Origin: Podochytrium sp. JEL0797
Lineage: Eukaryota > Chytridiomycota > Chytridiomycetes > Chytridiales > Chytriomycetaceae
Reading direction: 5' to 3'
NCBI GenBank assembly: GCA_027596195.1
Contig: JADGJG010000338.1
Span: 1-23,379, forward strand
Length of the DNA: 23,379 nt
The notes under the pieces were generated by a model. The model saw only the letters and a list, made by a program, of their open reading frames with translations. It was not told the origin of the DNA and made no database searches. This document shows, piece by piece, positions 1 through 9,219 of this stretch (position 1 is the first letter of the stretch; every line of letters begins with the position of its first letter). The translations under genes were made by a program, and so were the position numbers.

Positions 1-56
<56 letters not shown>
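1..56. repeat. 56-nt poly-C homopolymer at the window edge
   Basis: The first 56 bases are all C, followed directly by repeat copy A. Shorter C or G runs (11 to 18 nt) also occur inside introns in this window, so such tracts may be normal for this genome. A run this long at a sequence end can also be an assembly or sequencing artefact. No telomere-like unit is seen beside it. Confidence 0.9.
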
Positions 57-57
<1 letters not shown>

Positions 58-58
<1 letters not shown>

Positions 59-343
59 GTGAGCCAATTGAGCTGAGGGAGCAAGGGGAGTGGAGCTTGT
101 ACTCTTTCCCACACCTTCTTCTTCTTGTGCCTATGAAGTTGTGAAATCGCAACCAAGCCGGCCTGGTGTGTAGCTGGAATTTCAGGGGGGCTTCCGTGCA
201 ATCCCGGTCATTCTTCCCACACCACTCTCCACCCGGCCAAAACAAATGGCAAACAAATAGCAATATCAGTACATTTGGAAATTCGGCCGTTGGTCAGTTG
301 TATGCGTTCGGAGACGAGCCAAACTGGTTTTGTTTTGATTGTT
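58..343 (+). repeat. Dispersed repeat, copy A (inverted partner of copy B)
   Basis: This segment matches the reverse complement of 5200-5488 over about 280 nt with scattered mismatches and small indels. Exact shared blocks include a 19-mer (tgagctgagggagcaaggg) and a 20-mer (aatttcaggggggcttccgt at 178-197). The far end (about 284-325) carries a core, CCGTTGGTC followed by GTTCGG, that also appears in copies B and C. No convincing open frame or transposase runs through it. It lies about 0.8 kb upstream of the kinase start codon. It could be a terminal or solo repeat of a mobile element, or one member of a non-coding repeat family. Confidence 0.8.
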
Positions 344-1166
344 CTGGGTAGTTGCGTTGATCTCTCTCCTGCAAAGCCCAATAGTTTGCAGCCTTCCAAG
401 GAGAAACAAGTATGCAAGTGTTCCGCAACAAAGGATTCCATTCGCTGTGGTTAAAATCGATTCCGGCCTCGCGCTGAGAACTTCAGCAATTTCCCTTTAT
501 GCGCGTCGTGATTCGGGCAGGCCCTCGACCTGCTTCTCGCTGTGCACAACAATATTTTTTCGGCACAGAGACAAGAGAATTGCGGCAAACTCTCAGTGAG
601 TCACCGCTAAGAGGGCACCCAAAGCATCAGCGGACCATCGTGATTCGCGACAAAGCTTTGGCATGATTTGAACGCGCCACTCAATTCGCCAGCATCAACT
701 CGAACGGGGCTGGTGAATAGACGAACTTTGTTAACGCGTAACGAACGATTCAAGACGAAATGAACATAGAGAATTGGCCGGTTGCGTTTGCAAAGAATCG
801 ATTTCTAGCCAGAGCCAGAGCCAACACAAATGGTTACAAATATTCTCATAAAGGGGAGAGTAAGGAATGGTGCGAAACTAGAATGGCACGCCGCACGACT
901 CTAAAAGGGGGGATGTAAGAAATAATAGATTGTTCTGAGTGCTAAAAACTATTGCAAGATGTTTTCAATCATGTATTTCATATTTACCCGAAAGCGGTAC
1001 TTGTATAATCAGAATCCGCGCAGAATTTGTCAATCCTATTTCTTCTTTCGGTTTGGGATCCCGGCTTGGATTCTTCGAAAAAAATCTCCCGTGCTTGGCG
1101 CCTGCGTCCCAACACTTAACTACCACCTGTGACCTGCCCGGCTCCTCCTCCCCCAAACGAACAAGA
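344..1166. other. Upstream region of the kinase gene, no gene recognised
   Basis: About 820 nt between repeat copy A and the kinase start codon. Short open frames exist on both strands, but none has recognisable motifs or a splice structure. The stretch presumably holds the kinase promoter and 5' leader. I see no TATA box or other named element that I would defend. Confidence 0.5.
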
Positions 1167-4100
1167 ATGGCAGCCACAGCGACACCCTCCAATGTACCAA
1201 CCTCTCGTTTGATGGTCGGCGTCAAAGTCTCAAGCAACCCAGATTCCGTATTTGAGTTGCTCGACCGGATTGGCTTCGGAAGGTGAGGAGTTTGGCTTGA
1301 GCCATAATACTCTCTGCTAATGCACGCACTATTCATCCGAATACTATAGCTATGGAGAAGTATTCAAAGTATGAAACCCTGGTCCCCAAGCAACACTTCG
1401 CCCCTCACCAACCCCCCCACCAGGCCCGCATCAAAACCACCAACACCTTCGCCGCCATCAAAATCATCCACCTCGAGCCAGGCGAAGACCTCTCCCCCGT
1501 GCTCCGTGAAGTCAATTTCCTGCGCGACTGTGCACACGCGAAAATCGTGTCGTATTTCGGATGCTTTCTCAAACGCGGCGCGGTGCGGGGTCAGAAACAG
1601 ATTTGGATCGCGATGGAGTTTTGTGGTGGTGGATCGGTGGAGGGGTGTTATAAGAGTGAGTCCCCGCGCGGGTTGATTTCGGCGAGTTTGTGATTCTTCA
1701 GACTCCACTGATTTTGATGGAATATTTCCAGATTTAAGAGGTCCGTTGACGGAATCGGAAATCGCTCATGTGATTCGGGAATGCTTGGTGGTGAGTGTTT
1801 TTTTGGCGAGTTGGATCGCGATTTCGACGCGACTTTTTGTTGATCCCCCCCATTTCCAGGGCCTCTCGTTCCTCCACTCATGCCAAAAAATACATCGTGA
1901 CATCAAATGCGCAAATATTCTGTTGACAGAGGACGGCCAAGTGAAGTTAGGTACGCCAAAAAAAATGCTGATTTGGAAAACGCGGGTTTCTCATTTTTGA
2001 AAATAATCAACACAGCGGACTTTGGCGTATCCACACAGCTCACAGAGACACTGACCAAGAGGAAAACGTTTATCGGGACTCCTTATTGGTGCGTTCTTGT
2101 TGTTCCTTTTTCTTAGAGTGAAGTGTTCAACAAAAGGAAAAAGGATGGCACCAGAAGTCATTACTTCCGAAGACCAAGGAACGCGATACGATTCTAAGGT
2201 AAGCAAAAGCTTTCATATTTTACTCGCAAACATCTGAACTCGTTTCCACACACGAGGCCGACATTTGGAGCCTCGGAATCACAGCCATCGAAATGGCCGA
2301 ATGCAAACCACCCATGTTCGAAATGCACCCTCTCCGCGTCCTGTTCCTCATCCACAAACTCGATCCACCCGTCCTCCAATCCGCGCACTGGTCCAGCGAA
2401 TTTCGCCACTTTTTGAGCGTGTGTTTGGAAAAGGATCCAGAGGTGCGGTGGGATGCGGACAAACTGCTGAATGTGAGAGTCTTTTTCTTTCTAAATTTGA
2501 GAGTGTTAACGCGACCTGGGTTTGACCCATTCCCCCTTTGTCCCAGCACCCGTTCCTGACCACCCACACGCCCAACACAACCGTGATCCCGAACCTCCTC
2601 AAACGTACCGAATACGCCAAATCGATTGCCCGCCAACTCCGCCAAGACGCACGAATGAACCAGTTGGGGAGCCAAATGGCCGCGTTGGGAATCCAACACG
2701 GCGATGACGAAGACGACGAGTTTGACGAGGACGGTGAGGATGAGGTTGAACAGATTCCGGATGTGGAGTTTGCGGGTCCGGCTGTGGCTGTGGGAGGAGG
2801 GATGCGGGTCGAGGAACCAGTGGAGGAGTTTGGGGAAGATGGAGCCACGCTTCGTGTGGGGCGCGTTGCGTTGAATGTGCTTCCGTTTGAGGGGATGTTG
2901 GAGGAGAAGAAGATGACGCCTGTTGTGAGTATGGCGGCGGATGTGCGAGAGAAGGGCGGCGGTGGGGTAGTGCAAGATGTGAAACCTGTAAGTGGATTTC
3001 TGCGGCGCGGGGGGTGGGATTCTAATCCTCGAAACAAAGGTCTTCAAAGCTTCACGCATGTGTCGGCTCGGGATACAAATCACATGTGCCGAGTCTCTGG
3101 GAGACACTCTGCTGTTTGGCACGGAGGAAGGACTGTTTGCGTTTGATACGAGCGTGCCCGAGTCCAAGATGGTGCCCGTTTCGACGCGGCGGTATGCGCA
3201 GTTGGAATATATTGAAGAGATTGGAGTAGTGGTTTCTCGTTCTGGTATGCATCATGAGAGTGGCTTTTTTTGCTTGCGAGCCTGACACTGGGAGCAACCA
3301 GGTAAACACAACCTTGTTGGAGTCCATCACGTCGCGCCCTTCACAAAGTTTGTCAAGAAGCAGCGGTTTGAGGTGGATACGGGGTTTAAAAAGTTGAAGG
3401 AGTCGAAGGGGTGTTTGTTCTTTTCGTTGAGTTGAGTACCTTTACGGGGCTTCCGCTGCGACGTAGTTTCAATCTGATTCATTTGTTTTGGAATTCAGCA
3501 TCTTGTCGCGACCATTGGTATCTCTGCGTGTCTCTTGGTTCATCCGTGTTGGTGATGATATGGGCCCCGTTTCCGTTCAACAAGTTCATGAAGGAGAAGG
3601 TAAAATCGCTTCTTTCTCCCGTTCACAGCTCAAGATACCCAAATACAAAAACAGGAAATATCTTCCAATATTTTACCCACGTCCCTCACACTCCTCGAAA
3701 ACGCGCCCAACGAGCTGTACCTGTTTCTCGGGGATCCACGAACAGGGGCGCATTTCAAGTCGGTCGATCTGCGTACGAACGAGGTGGAAGAGATTCAGGT
3801 CCCTGCGCCGGTTACAACAGAGGGCAGCGGTGGTGGTGGTGGCGAAGAGATGGGGTCGTGTGTGGGTGGGGTTGTGTTTGGCAAGTGGTTGGCGCTTTGT
3901 TATGAGAGTTGAGTTTCGCATCTTTTATTTGTTTTTGTTTTGGAAGTATTGATCACGTTTTTTTGTTTCTTGATTCTGATAGAAGTGGGATTGGTGAGTC
4001 CATTTGGGGAAGACGCGGGGGAGGAGATTAAGCGTCTGAATTGGAGGAATGAAATCACGTTTGCAGGTGAGACGGGGTGGGTTGTGTTGTGTGTACGTGT

Positions 4101-4443
4101 GTGTGTTTGATGTGGATTCTCCCCGGCCCCAGACATTAAACCAAAAAATCAACAGTCAAGCTCGGCACCAAGTTCCTCGTCGCAGGATCCACCTCCGTAT
4201 TGGACGTAATCAATGTGGAAACGGGCAAAATTGTGCATGTGTTTGCGACCAAGATGGAAAAGATTCGGGCGTTGCGGTTGCTTGCTTGTTGAGTTTTTTT
4301 GATTCTGTTTTCGTTTTTCGTTATATTCTTTTTGCTGAATTATCATTTCAGGTCATGGAAACAAGCTGTTTCTGCAGGCTGATGAAGAGAAGGACGGAGT
4401 TCGCATCGCGTCCGTGGTTTGCATTGAGTTGGTGTCGGAGTAA
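1167..4443 (+). CDS. STE20-family (GCK/MAP4K-type) Ser/Thr kinase with CNH domain
   Basis: Sixteen exons: 1167-1282, 1350-1368, 1424-1655, 1732-1790, 1860-1950, 2016-2088, 2144-2198, 2257-2472, 2547-2987, 3040-3244, 3302-3430, 3499-3599, 3655-3907, 3983-4066, 4156-4287, 4352-4443. All introns are GT-AG and phases close to give 765 aa. The kinase domain spans about residues 28-290: glycine loop GFGSYGEVF, AAIKII lysine (K58), HRDIKCAN catalytic loop (D156), DFG (D174), and GTPYWMAPE, which marks the STE20 group. An acidic linker (about 339-356, [14 protein letters not shown]) follows. Residues about 435-760 match a citron homology (CNH) domain, including [10 protein letters not shown] and [15 protein letters not shown]. 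Proteins with this architecture act upstream of MAPK cascades, and the CNH domain binds small GTPases or scaffolds. HRDIKCAN has Cys where most relatives have Gly. The gene is flanked by inverted repeat copies A and B. The domain call is firm; the subfamily is less so. Confidence 0.88.
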
Positions 4444-5199
4444 TTGATATTAATAAGCTGCATTTACTTATAAGTGGGCTTGGAAAGACGGCAGGCGGAA
4501 ATATCGCAGGTTTTGGCATGAAAGAACGCAAAAAAGGTCATTCACGCATTTGCGGCGAATTCAGGAGAAAGCCAACCGACCCAAACACGTGAATCATTGC
4601 GAATAGGCCAGGCAGGAGAAACAAGGAAAATAAGAAGGGTGCTATCTGTCGGTTCCGCAATAGCCAACGGCGCGTCGCGCACCGCCCTCACAATAAGTCA
4701 ATCCCAATGCCCCCGGTTCCTCGGTGATCTCGGCAATGATGTCGAGAACTTAGTCCTCACCTCGAAGGGTGAAGTGTGTCGGACACACCGCACGACCAGA
4801 GTCGTGCGTATAGTGAACAATGTGTGGGGGCCAACTTACCTTCCTTTTCCTTTCAAATTCGCGTCCTCAAGTACTGTCCTGATGGTGGCGTCCTGCTGTG
4901 GGACCCAGAACGAGGGGGCGTGGGGTCCGGTCGCGCGTGGCCATTGTGGCCCAATTCTGGTTTCTTTTTTTGTGGGTTGCGCGTTTCCCCTGCACAGACA
5001 ATTAATTCTCCGATCGCGAGTGCATCCACCGACGCGTTCTCCTCCTTCAACTTCCTTGTCCATCCGATATTCACCGATATTCTCTTCCTCGTTTTGGAAG
5101 TTGGCTCTGGCTGGAAGTCAATTCTTTGAAAAACGCAGTCGTCCATGTTCTTTTAATCTTCATTACGCGTTAATTGTTTTAATGAAGTCTGTATAAATA
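4444..5199. other. Intergenic stretch downstream of the kinase gene, no gene recognised
   Basis: About 750 nt between the kinase stop and repeat copy B. Overlapping open frames occur on both strands at 4597-5196, but the plus-strand ones start at TTG or GTG rather than ATG and none shows a known motif. A small inverted repeat, CTTCATTA/TAATGAAG, sits near 5158-5187. The kinase 3' UTR probably uses the TTAATAAG-like sequence just after the stop. Confidence 0.5.
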
Positions 5200-5488
5200 T
5201 GTTGATTTGATTCTTCGCCGAACTCTCGCGGCCGACCAACGGTTGTCTTTTCATTTATATCCGATTGTTTTTGAATAATTTGTTTTACCATTTGTTTGGT
5301 TGGGCGGGAGTGGTGTTGGAAGAATGACCAGGATTGGACGGAAGCCCCCCTGAAATTCAAGTTACACACTAACCCAGTTTGGTTGCCATTTGCCAACTTC
5401 ATATTATATCAAGGCACAAGAAGAGGGGTGGGAAAGGGTACAAACCCCACTCCCCGGCCCTTGCTCCCTCAGCTCACTTGGCTCACCT
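5200..5488 (-). repeat. Dispersed repeat, copy B
   Basis: Read on the minus strand, this segment aligns with copy A along its length, starting at GGTGAGCC and a shared GAGCTGAGGGAGCAAGGG block. It ends in the CCGTTGGTCGGCC...GTTCGGCGAA core at 5200-5245. That core is closest to copy C at 6416-6462, where the shared block extends through AAATCAACA. A and B together form an imperfect inverted repeat around the 3.3-kb kinase gene. Confidence 0.8.
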
Positions 5489-5511
5489 GTCCCCCCCAAT
5501 AACAACCCCCA

Positions 5512-5888
5512 GGTTCCCCACACCACCTCCTCTCGTGCCTGCCACCATCTCCATTGACCGCGCCCCGGCAGTTGGCCGCAAGCGCCTGCGCGCGTTGCCT
5601 CACCACCACCTCCTCTTCCGACGACGACGACAGCACCAGCAGCAGCAACAACAGCAACAACAACGACAGCAGTGACGAAGACGACCTGCCCCCGTCCCCG
5701 ACCCCACCTCCTCGCCCCTCCCGCTCCTTCCAACGCCACGGCAAAAAGTGTCAGACTGCTGCGCCGGCGGGGGGTCTTTTGGGTACTTACTACCGGTGAG
5801 TAACGAAATACCAATTGAATACTTCACTTTGTCGAATTCATTTGTTCTGTAGGTGCAACCGAGGACCCCCCCGGTCGACGCTGCGCTG
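5512..5888 (+). other. Low-complexity CAG/CAA/GAC tract with possible Ser/Asn/Asp-rich exons
   Basis: Positions about 5610-5675 are a degenerate trinucleotide repeat (GAC, CAG, AAC). One plus frame stays open from after a TAA at 5500 and would encode a run of Ser, Asp and Asn followed by a Pro-rich stretch. A GTGAGT donor after TACCG (near 5796) and an AG acceptor near 5851 would join to a short tail ending in TGA near 5888. There is no ATG in this frame, so a real gene would need an upstream exon that I cannot identify. It may be a decayed gene or just microsatellite DNA. Confidence 0.25.
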
Positions 5889-5959
5889 AGGGGTTGGAGA
5901 TGGCAGTAAGGACGGGTTTGTTTTATAATAAATGGAATGTGGTGTGCTGGTGTCTTGTG

Positions 5960-6026
5960 AAGCACTGCGGTGGACGTCGAGTGGGAACGGAAAGCCCTTT
6001 CTCACTCCACATCCACCGCAGTGCTT
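5960..6026. repeat. Long near-perfect hairpin (27-nt arms, 13-nt loop)
   Basis: The left arm is 5960-5986 and the right arm 6000-6026, with a 13-nt loop. The arms pair over 27 positions with about three mismatches. The outer part, AAGCACTGCGGTGGA with TCCACCGCAGTGCTT, is a perfect 15-bp stem. It lies outside any recognised gene. It could be a small foldback element, the stem of a small-RNA precursor, or a transcript-end structure. Confidence 0.8.
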
Positions 6027-6193
6027 TTCGAGAAATCGGCTGAAGTCAACTCTTTTTATTTTGGATCCTTTTATTCGCTCGTTTTCAAATAAACACTCGT
6101 CCAACCGCTTTTCAAACCGCCGTAATTCCAAAAATCAGCAAGCAAGCGCAGAAGCAAGCGTTTTTGGTTCGCGTGCAGAAGGACTTTCGAAAA

Positions 6194-6349
6194 ATGAGTT
6201 CCGAATCCAAAGACCACCCCACAGACCAAGAGATTCTCGCACACCAAAAGAGCATCCAGCAAGAGTTCCTCGCTGCCCCCCTTGTGAGACCCTTGTCCAA
6301 CTTTGACGGCCTGATTGACGAATACGCCAGGGCGACAGCGAGCCCATGA
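6194..6349 (+). pseudogene. Otubain-like N-terminal fragment
   Basis: An ATG-initiated 51-codon frame contains DQEILAHQKSIQQEF, then PLV and DEYA. This resembles the N-terminal helix region of otubains (OTU-family deubiquitinases), which have a comparable IQQEI...PLV...L..EYA arrangement before the catalytic DGNCFYR segment. The frame stops at 6347-6349, before any catalytic Asp/Cys motif, and no such motif appears in the next 800 nt in any frame I read. Repeat copy C begins about 65 nt downstream. I read this as a truncated or disrupted gene. It could instead be an unrelated short protein, because the match is short. Confidence 0.45.
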
Positions 6350-6415
6350 AGAAACCAAAATAGCTTGCCACCGAAGCGCAAGCCATGCATTCGCCTTTCC
6401 CCTGCACTGTGAAAT

Positions 6416-6462
6416 TGTTGATTTGGTTTTTCGCCGAACGCACATGGCCGATCAACGGCCGA
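6416..6462 (-). repeat. Dispersed repeat, short copy C
   Basis: The minus strand reads CGTTGATCGGCC, then GTTCGGCGAA, then CCAAATCAACA. This is nearly the same as the end of copy B over about 45 nt, with the same orientation. Only the core block is recognisable here; the flanks diverge. Confidence 0.65.
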
Positions 6463-7184
6463 CTTTCCCCCTTCTTTTTTCAAGGAGTTGTAGAGTCGTG
6501 GTTTAACACAAGGGTGATCATCATTTTTACCCCGAGAAAAGCAATTAGGGAAAAAATAGGTCAATCTGAATGACTTTTTATACACGCTACGTCGACAAGC
6601 GGCGCGACTCTCGAGGACTCTGATCGACTTTGCTGCTCCGATTTGACCACCATCAACACAACTCTGTCTTCCTTGAAGGGAGTCGCGAGTATTCAACATT
6701 CCGTCGTTATCAACAAACAAGGTTGAGCCAGAAATCATTGCCACCCTCGATCCGGAAAAAGAATCAAAATGCGGACTGGAATTGCTCGACGCTTCACTGC
6801 ATTGTTTGAGATGAAAATAGGACGCACGATTGGCCATCTTTCTTGGCCTCCATTCGGGTCCCTTCTGACCGCCTCCATCTCAATCACGCATTGATAATCA
6901 AGAATAAAGCCGTCAAACCCCTCAACGACGGCCTCCTGCAATTTATACAGGGTGCACCCACAATGCTTATCGAGAAGGGACAAGCTGTGGAGCACGATCC
7001 GGACGGGTTCGCTCCAGAAACGGATGCCATGAAAAAGACAGCGCGGTGAAGGTCTCGAGATCAGTGAAAGTTAGCATGTGCCTACGGTTATTCCATACGG
7101 TTATAATTTAATAATTTATTCAAAATTGCAACTTCGACGTTGCGGGTCTCTCGAAGACAGGAAAAAAAGCCTCGCACAAAAAAC
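6463..7184. other. Intergenic stretch upstream of V-ATPase C, no gene recognised
   Basis: About 720 nt. Several open stretches exist, for example plus-strand 6843-7049 and minus-strand 6112-6837 and 6735-6995, but they overlap one another. The plus-strand one starts at TTG, none shows a family motif, and none has a consistent splice model. The last 150 nt before 7185 presumably carry the V-ATPase subunit C promoter and short leader. Confidence 0.45.
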
Positions 7185-9117
7185 ATGTTTTCGATCCTGT
7201 CGGCCCCACCAGACCCCACCAAGCAGGACACCGTGTCCAAGCTACGCGACAAGATCGCGTCCCGAAACTCGGACCTTGCCGAGATATTCTCCTTCAACCT
7301 GCCCGACTTCAAGGTTGCGTTTTGTTGTTTGTTGCACACCACCTCGGTTGTATCGCTCAAAAAGGTCCTTCTGTTCCCCCACCCCCTCGCCCTTTTTTTT
7401 GCAGGTTGGAACGCTCGACACATTGGTCGTGTTGTCGGATGATCTCGCCAAGCTCGACCCGCTGTTTGAGTCGGTGACAATCAAGATTGGAGACAACCTG
7501 CGAACTCTGTTGAACAACGACATGGACCAGTGGAGAAACAACCTGTCTGTGAATGAAAGTATGAGCGACCCTCGTTCTTCTTCTCTTCCCGCGCGCGCGC
7601 GGTTGATTTCCGATGACACTGATGCGGCTCGTTATTTTTTTTTCCCGCTTCGACAGAAACGATCGACCAATACTTGAAGTCGTTGCAATGGAACACCATG
7701 AAGTACAGAACCGACAAAAGCTTGCGCGAATTAACGGACTTGATTGGACAAGTTGCGTTTCACGACTCCCCCTCTTCCATTTCGAACCTTCCGTCGTCTG
7801 ACACACACAAACACATTCACAGGAAGTCAACTCGATCGAGACGCTCATGAAGAACAAAATGCAGAGTTATTCGACCATCAAGACGTCGCTTTCGGGGATG
7901 CAGAGAAAGCAGACGTGAGTTGGGGGTGATTTGTTTTCCGGAAGGCTGGAGGAGAGGGTCGGGGAGCGTGTTTCTTATATCATTCTATTTCAGCGGAAAC
8001 CTCTCTGTCAGAAGCGTTAACGATGTCGTGAAGAAAGAGTATTTCGTGCTTGATTCCGAGTATTTGGTCACGGTGCTCGTGGCTGTGCCCAAGTGAGTTT
8101 TCTGGTTTCCACCCTCCGCGCAGCCAGTGTTTCGTGTTTCCAACCCGCTTCGTTTGGTTTGAAATTAGGGCCTTGGAAAAGGAATGGCTCAACACGTATG
8201 AGACGTTGACGCAAATGGTTGTTCCAAGATCGTCGCAGTGAGTTCTTTTACGAGCGGAGGAAGAGAAGGAGGGAATTCGATAATAACGCTTGTTAAAACC
8301 CTTCAGGCGAATTGCGGAAGACGAGGAATACTATTTGTTCACAGTCACGTTGTTCCAACGAGTCTTGGAAGAATTCACGCAAAAGGCGCGCAGCGACAAG
8401 TAAGACCAGTTTTTTGTCATTCCTGTATTTCTCAACGCGACGCGCGAGAAGAAATGAGGGTTTTTGCGGAAACCGAGCTGTGTTTTGATGATTTTTTCCC
8501 CTCCTCTTCACAGGTTCATTGTTCGCGATTTCAAGTGGAACGAACAGCAAATGGCGATGGAAAAGAAGGCTCTCGCTGAAGCTGGTGCTGCCGAGAAGGA
8601 GCAATGGGTTTGTTCTGCTTGTATTCGATTGATGGCACGGGCATTCTCATTGACCTGATTTTCCATTCCACATACACAATCAGGCGTCCCTCCTTCGTTT
8701 GTGCAAAACCAACTTTGGTGAAGTGTTTTCGTGCTGGATTCACATCAAAATGTTGCGCGTGTATGTCGAATCGATCCTGCGTTACGGATTGCCACCCGAT
8801 TTCCAACCGATGGTCATCAAGGTACGTGTTCTTGTAATCGAGGGCGGGGGAGGGGCCCAATATCGATTTTTTATCTTGTTTATATTGGCGTTCGCGATCA
8901 CTAATGGGTTGTTGGAATGCAGCTGAAGCCCAAGCAAAACGAAAAGAAACTCCGCGATGCCATCAACTCGCATTTCGCCAAACTCGGCGGCATCGCCAAC
9001 AGCAGTGCAGCCGACGAACAGTTGGAGGAGAACATCCAGGCGTTGTTGGGCGACAAGGATTATTGCCCTGCCGTATTGTTTGGGGTGAATGCATTCTGGA
9101 CTGACTCCAACAAGTAA
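7185..9117 (+). CDS. V-type proton ATPase subunit C (V1 sector)
   Basis: Ten exons: 7185-7313, 7405-7558, 7657-7751, 7823-7914, 7994-8092, 8169-8237, 8307-8399, 8514-8607, 8684-8821, 8923-9117. Together they give 385 aa, the normal family length (Vma5/ATP6V1C). Supporting stretches are [11 protein letters not shown] near the N-terminus, the central [18 protein letters not shown] and KEWLNTYE segments, the [15 protein letters not shown] motif, the C-terminal helix with [23 protein letters not shown], and the FGVNAFW ending. Subunit C bridges the V1 peripheral stalks to V0 and controls reversible assembly of the proton pump that acidifies vacuoles. Every intron is GT-AG. AATAAA lies at 9127-9132, only 10 nt after the stop, so the 3' UTR is very short. 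The start is the first ATG, directly before the conserved N-terminal region. Confidence 0.95.
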
Positions 9118-9126
9118 AGAGAATGG

Positions 9127-9132
9127 AATAAA
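9127..9132 (+). terminator. Poly(A) signal AATAAA after the V-ATPase C gene
   Basis: AATAAA begins 10 nt after the TAA stop, and the next gene's start codon is under 100 nt further on. Confidence 0.6.
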
Positions 9133-9219
9133 CTCTCTTGATTTTTGCGATGATGACTTCCCTTGATTTGCGAAATCACGAAAGGGAAAGCGAGGAAAAA
9201 AAACGACGAAACTCGAACA

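Noticed and set aside
1..343. Telomere or subtelomere
   Set aside because: No telomeric unit is present, only poly-C and a repeat whose second copy lies inside the window.
2220..3167. 315-codon minus-strand frame over the kinase gene
   Set aside because: Antisense shadow of kinase exons 8-10, which carry clear kinase and CNH motifs.
6112..6837. 241-codon open frame on the minus strand
   Set aside because: It runs antisense through the otubain-like fragment and repeat copy C, has no motif and probably reflects base composition.
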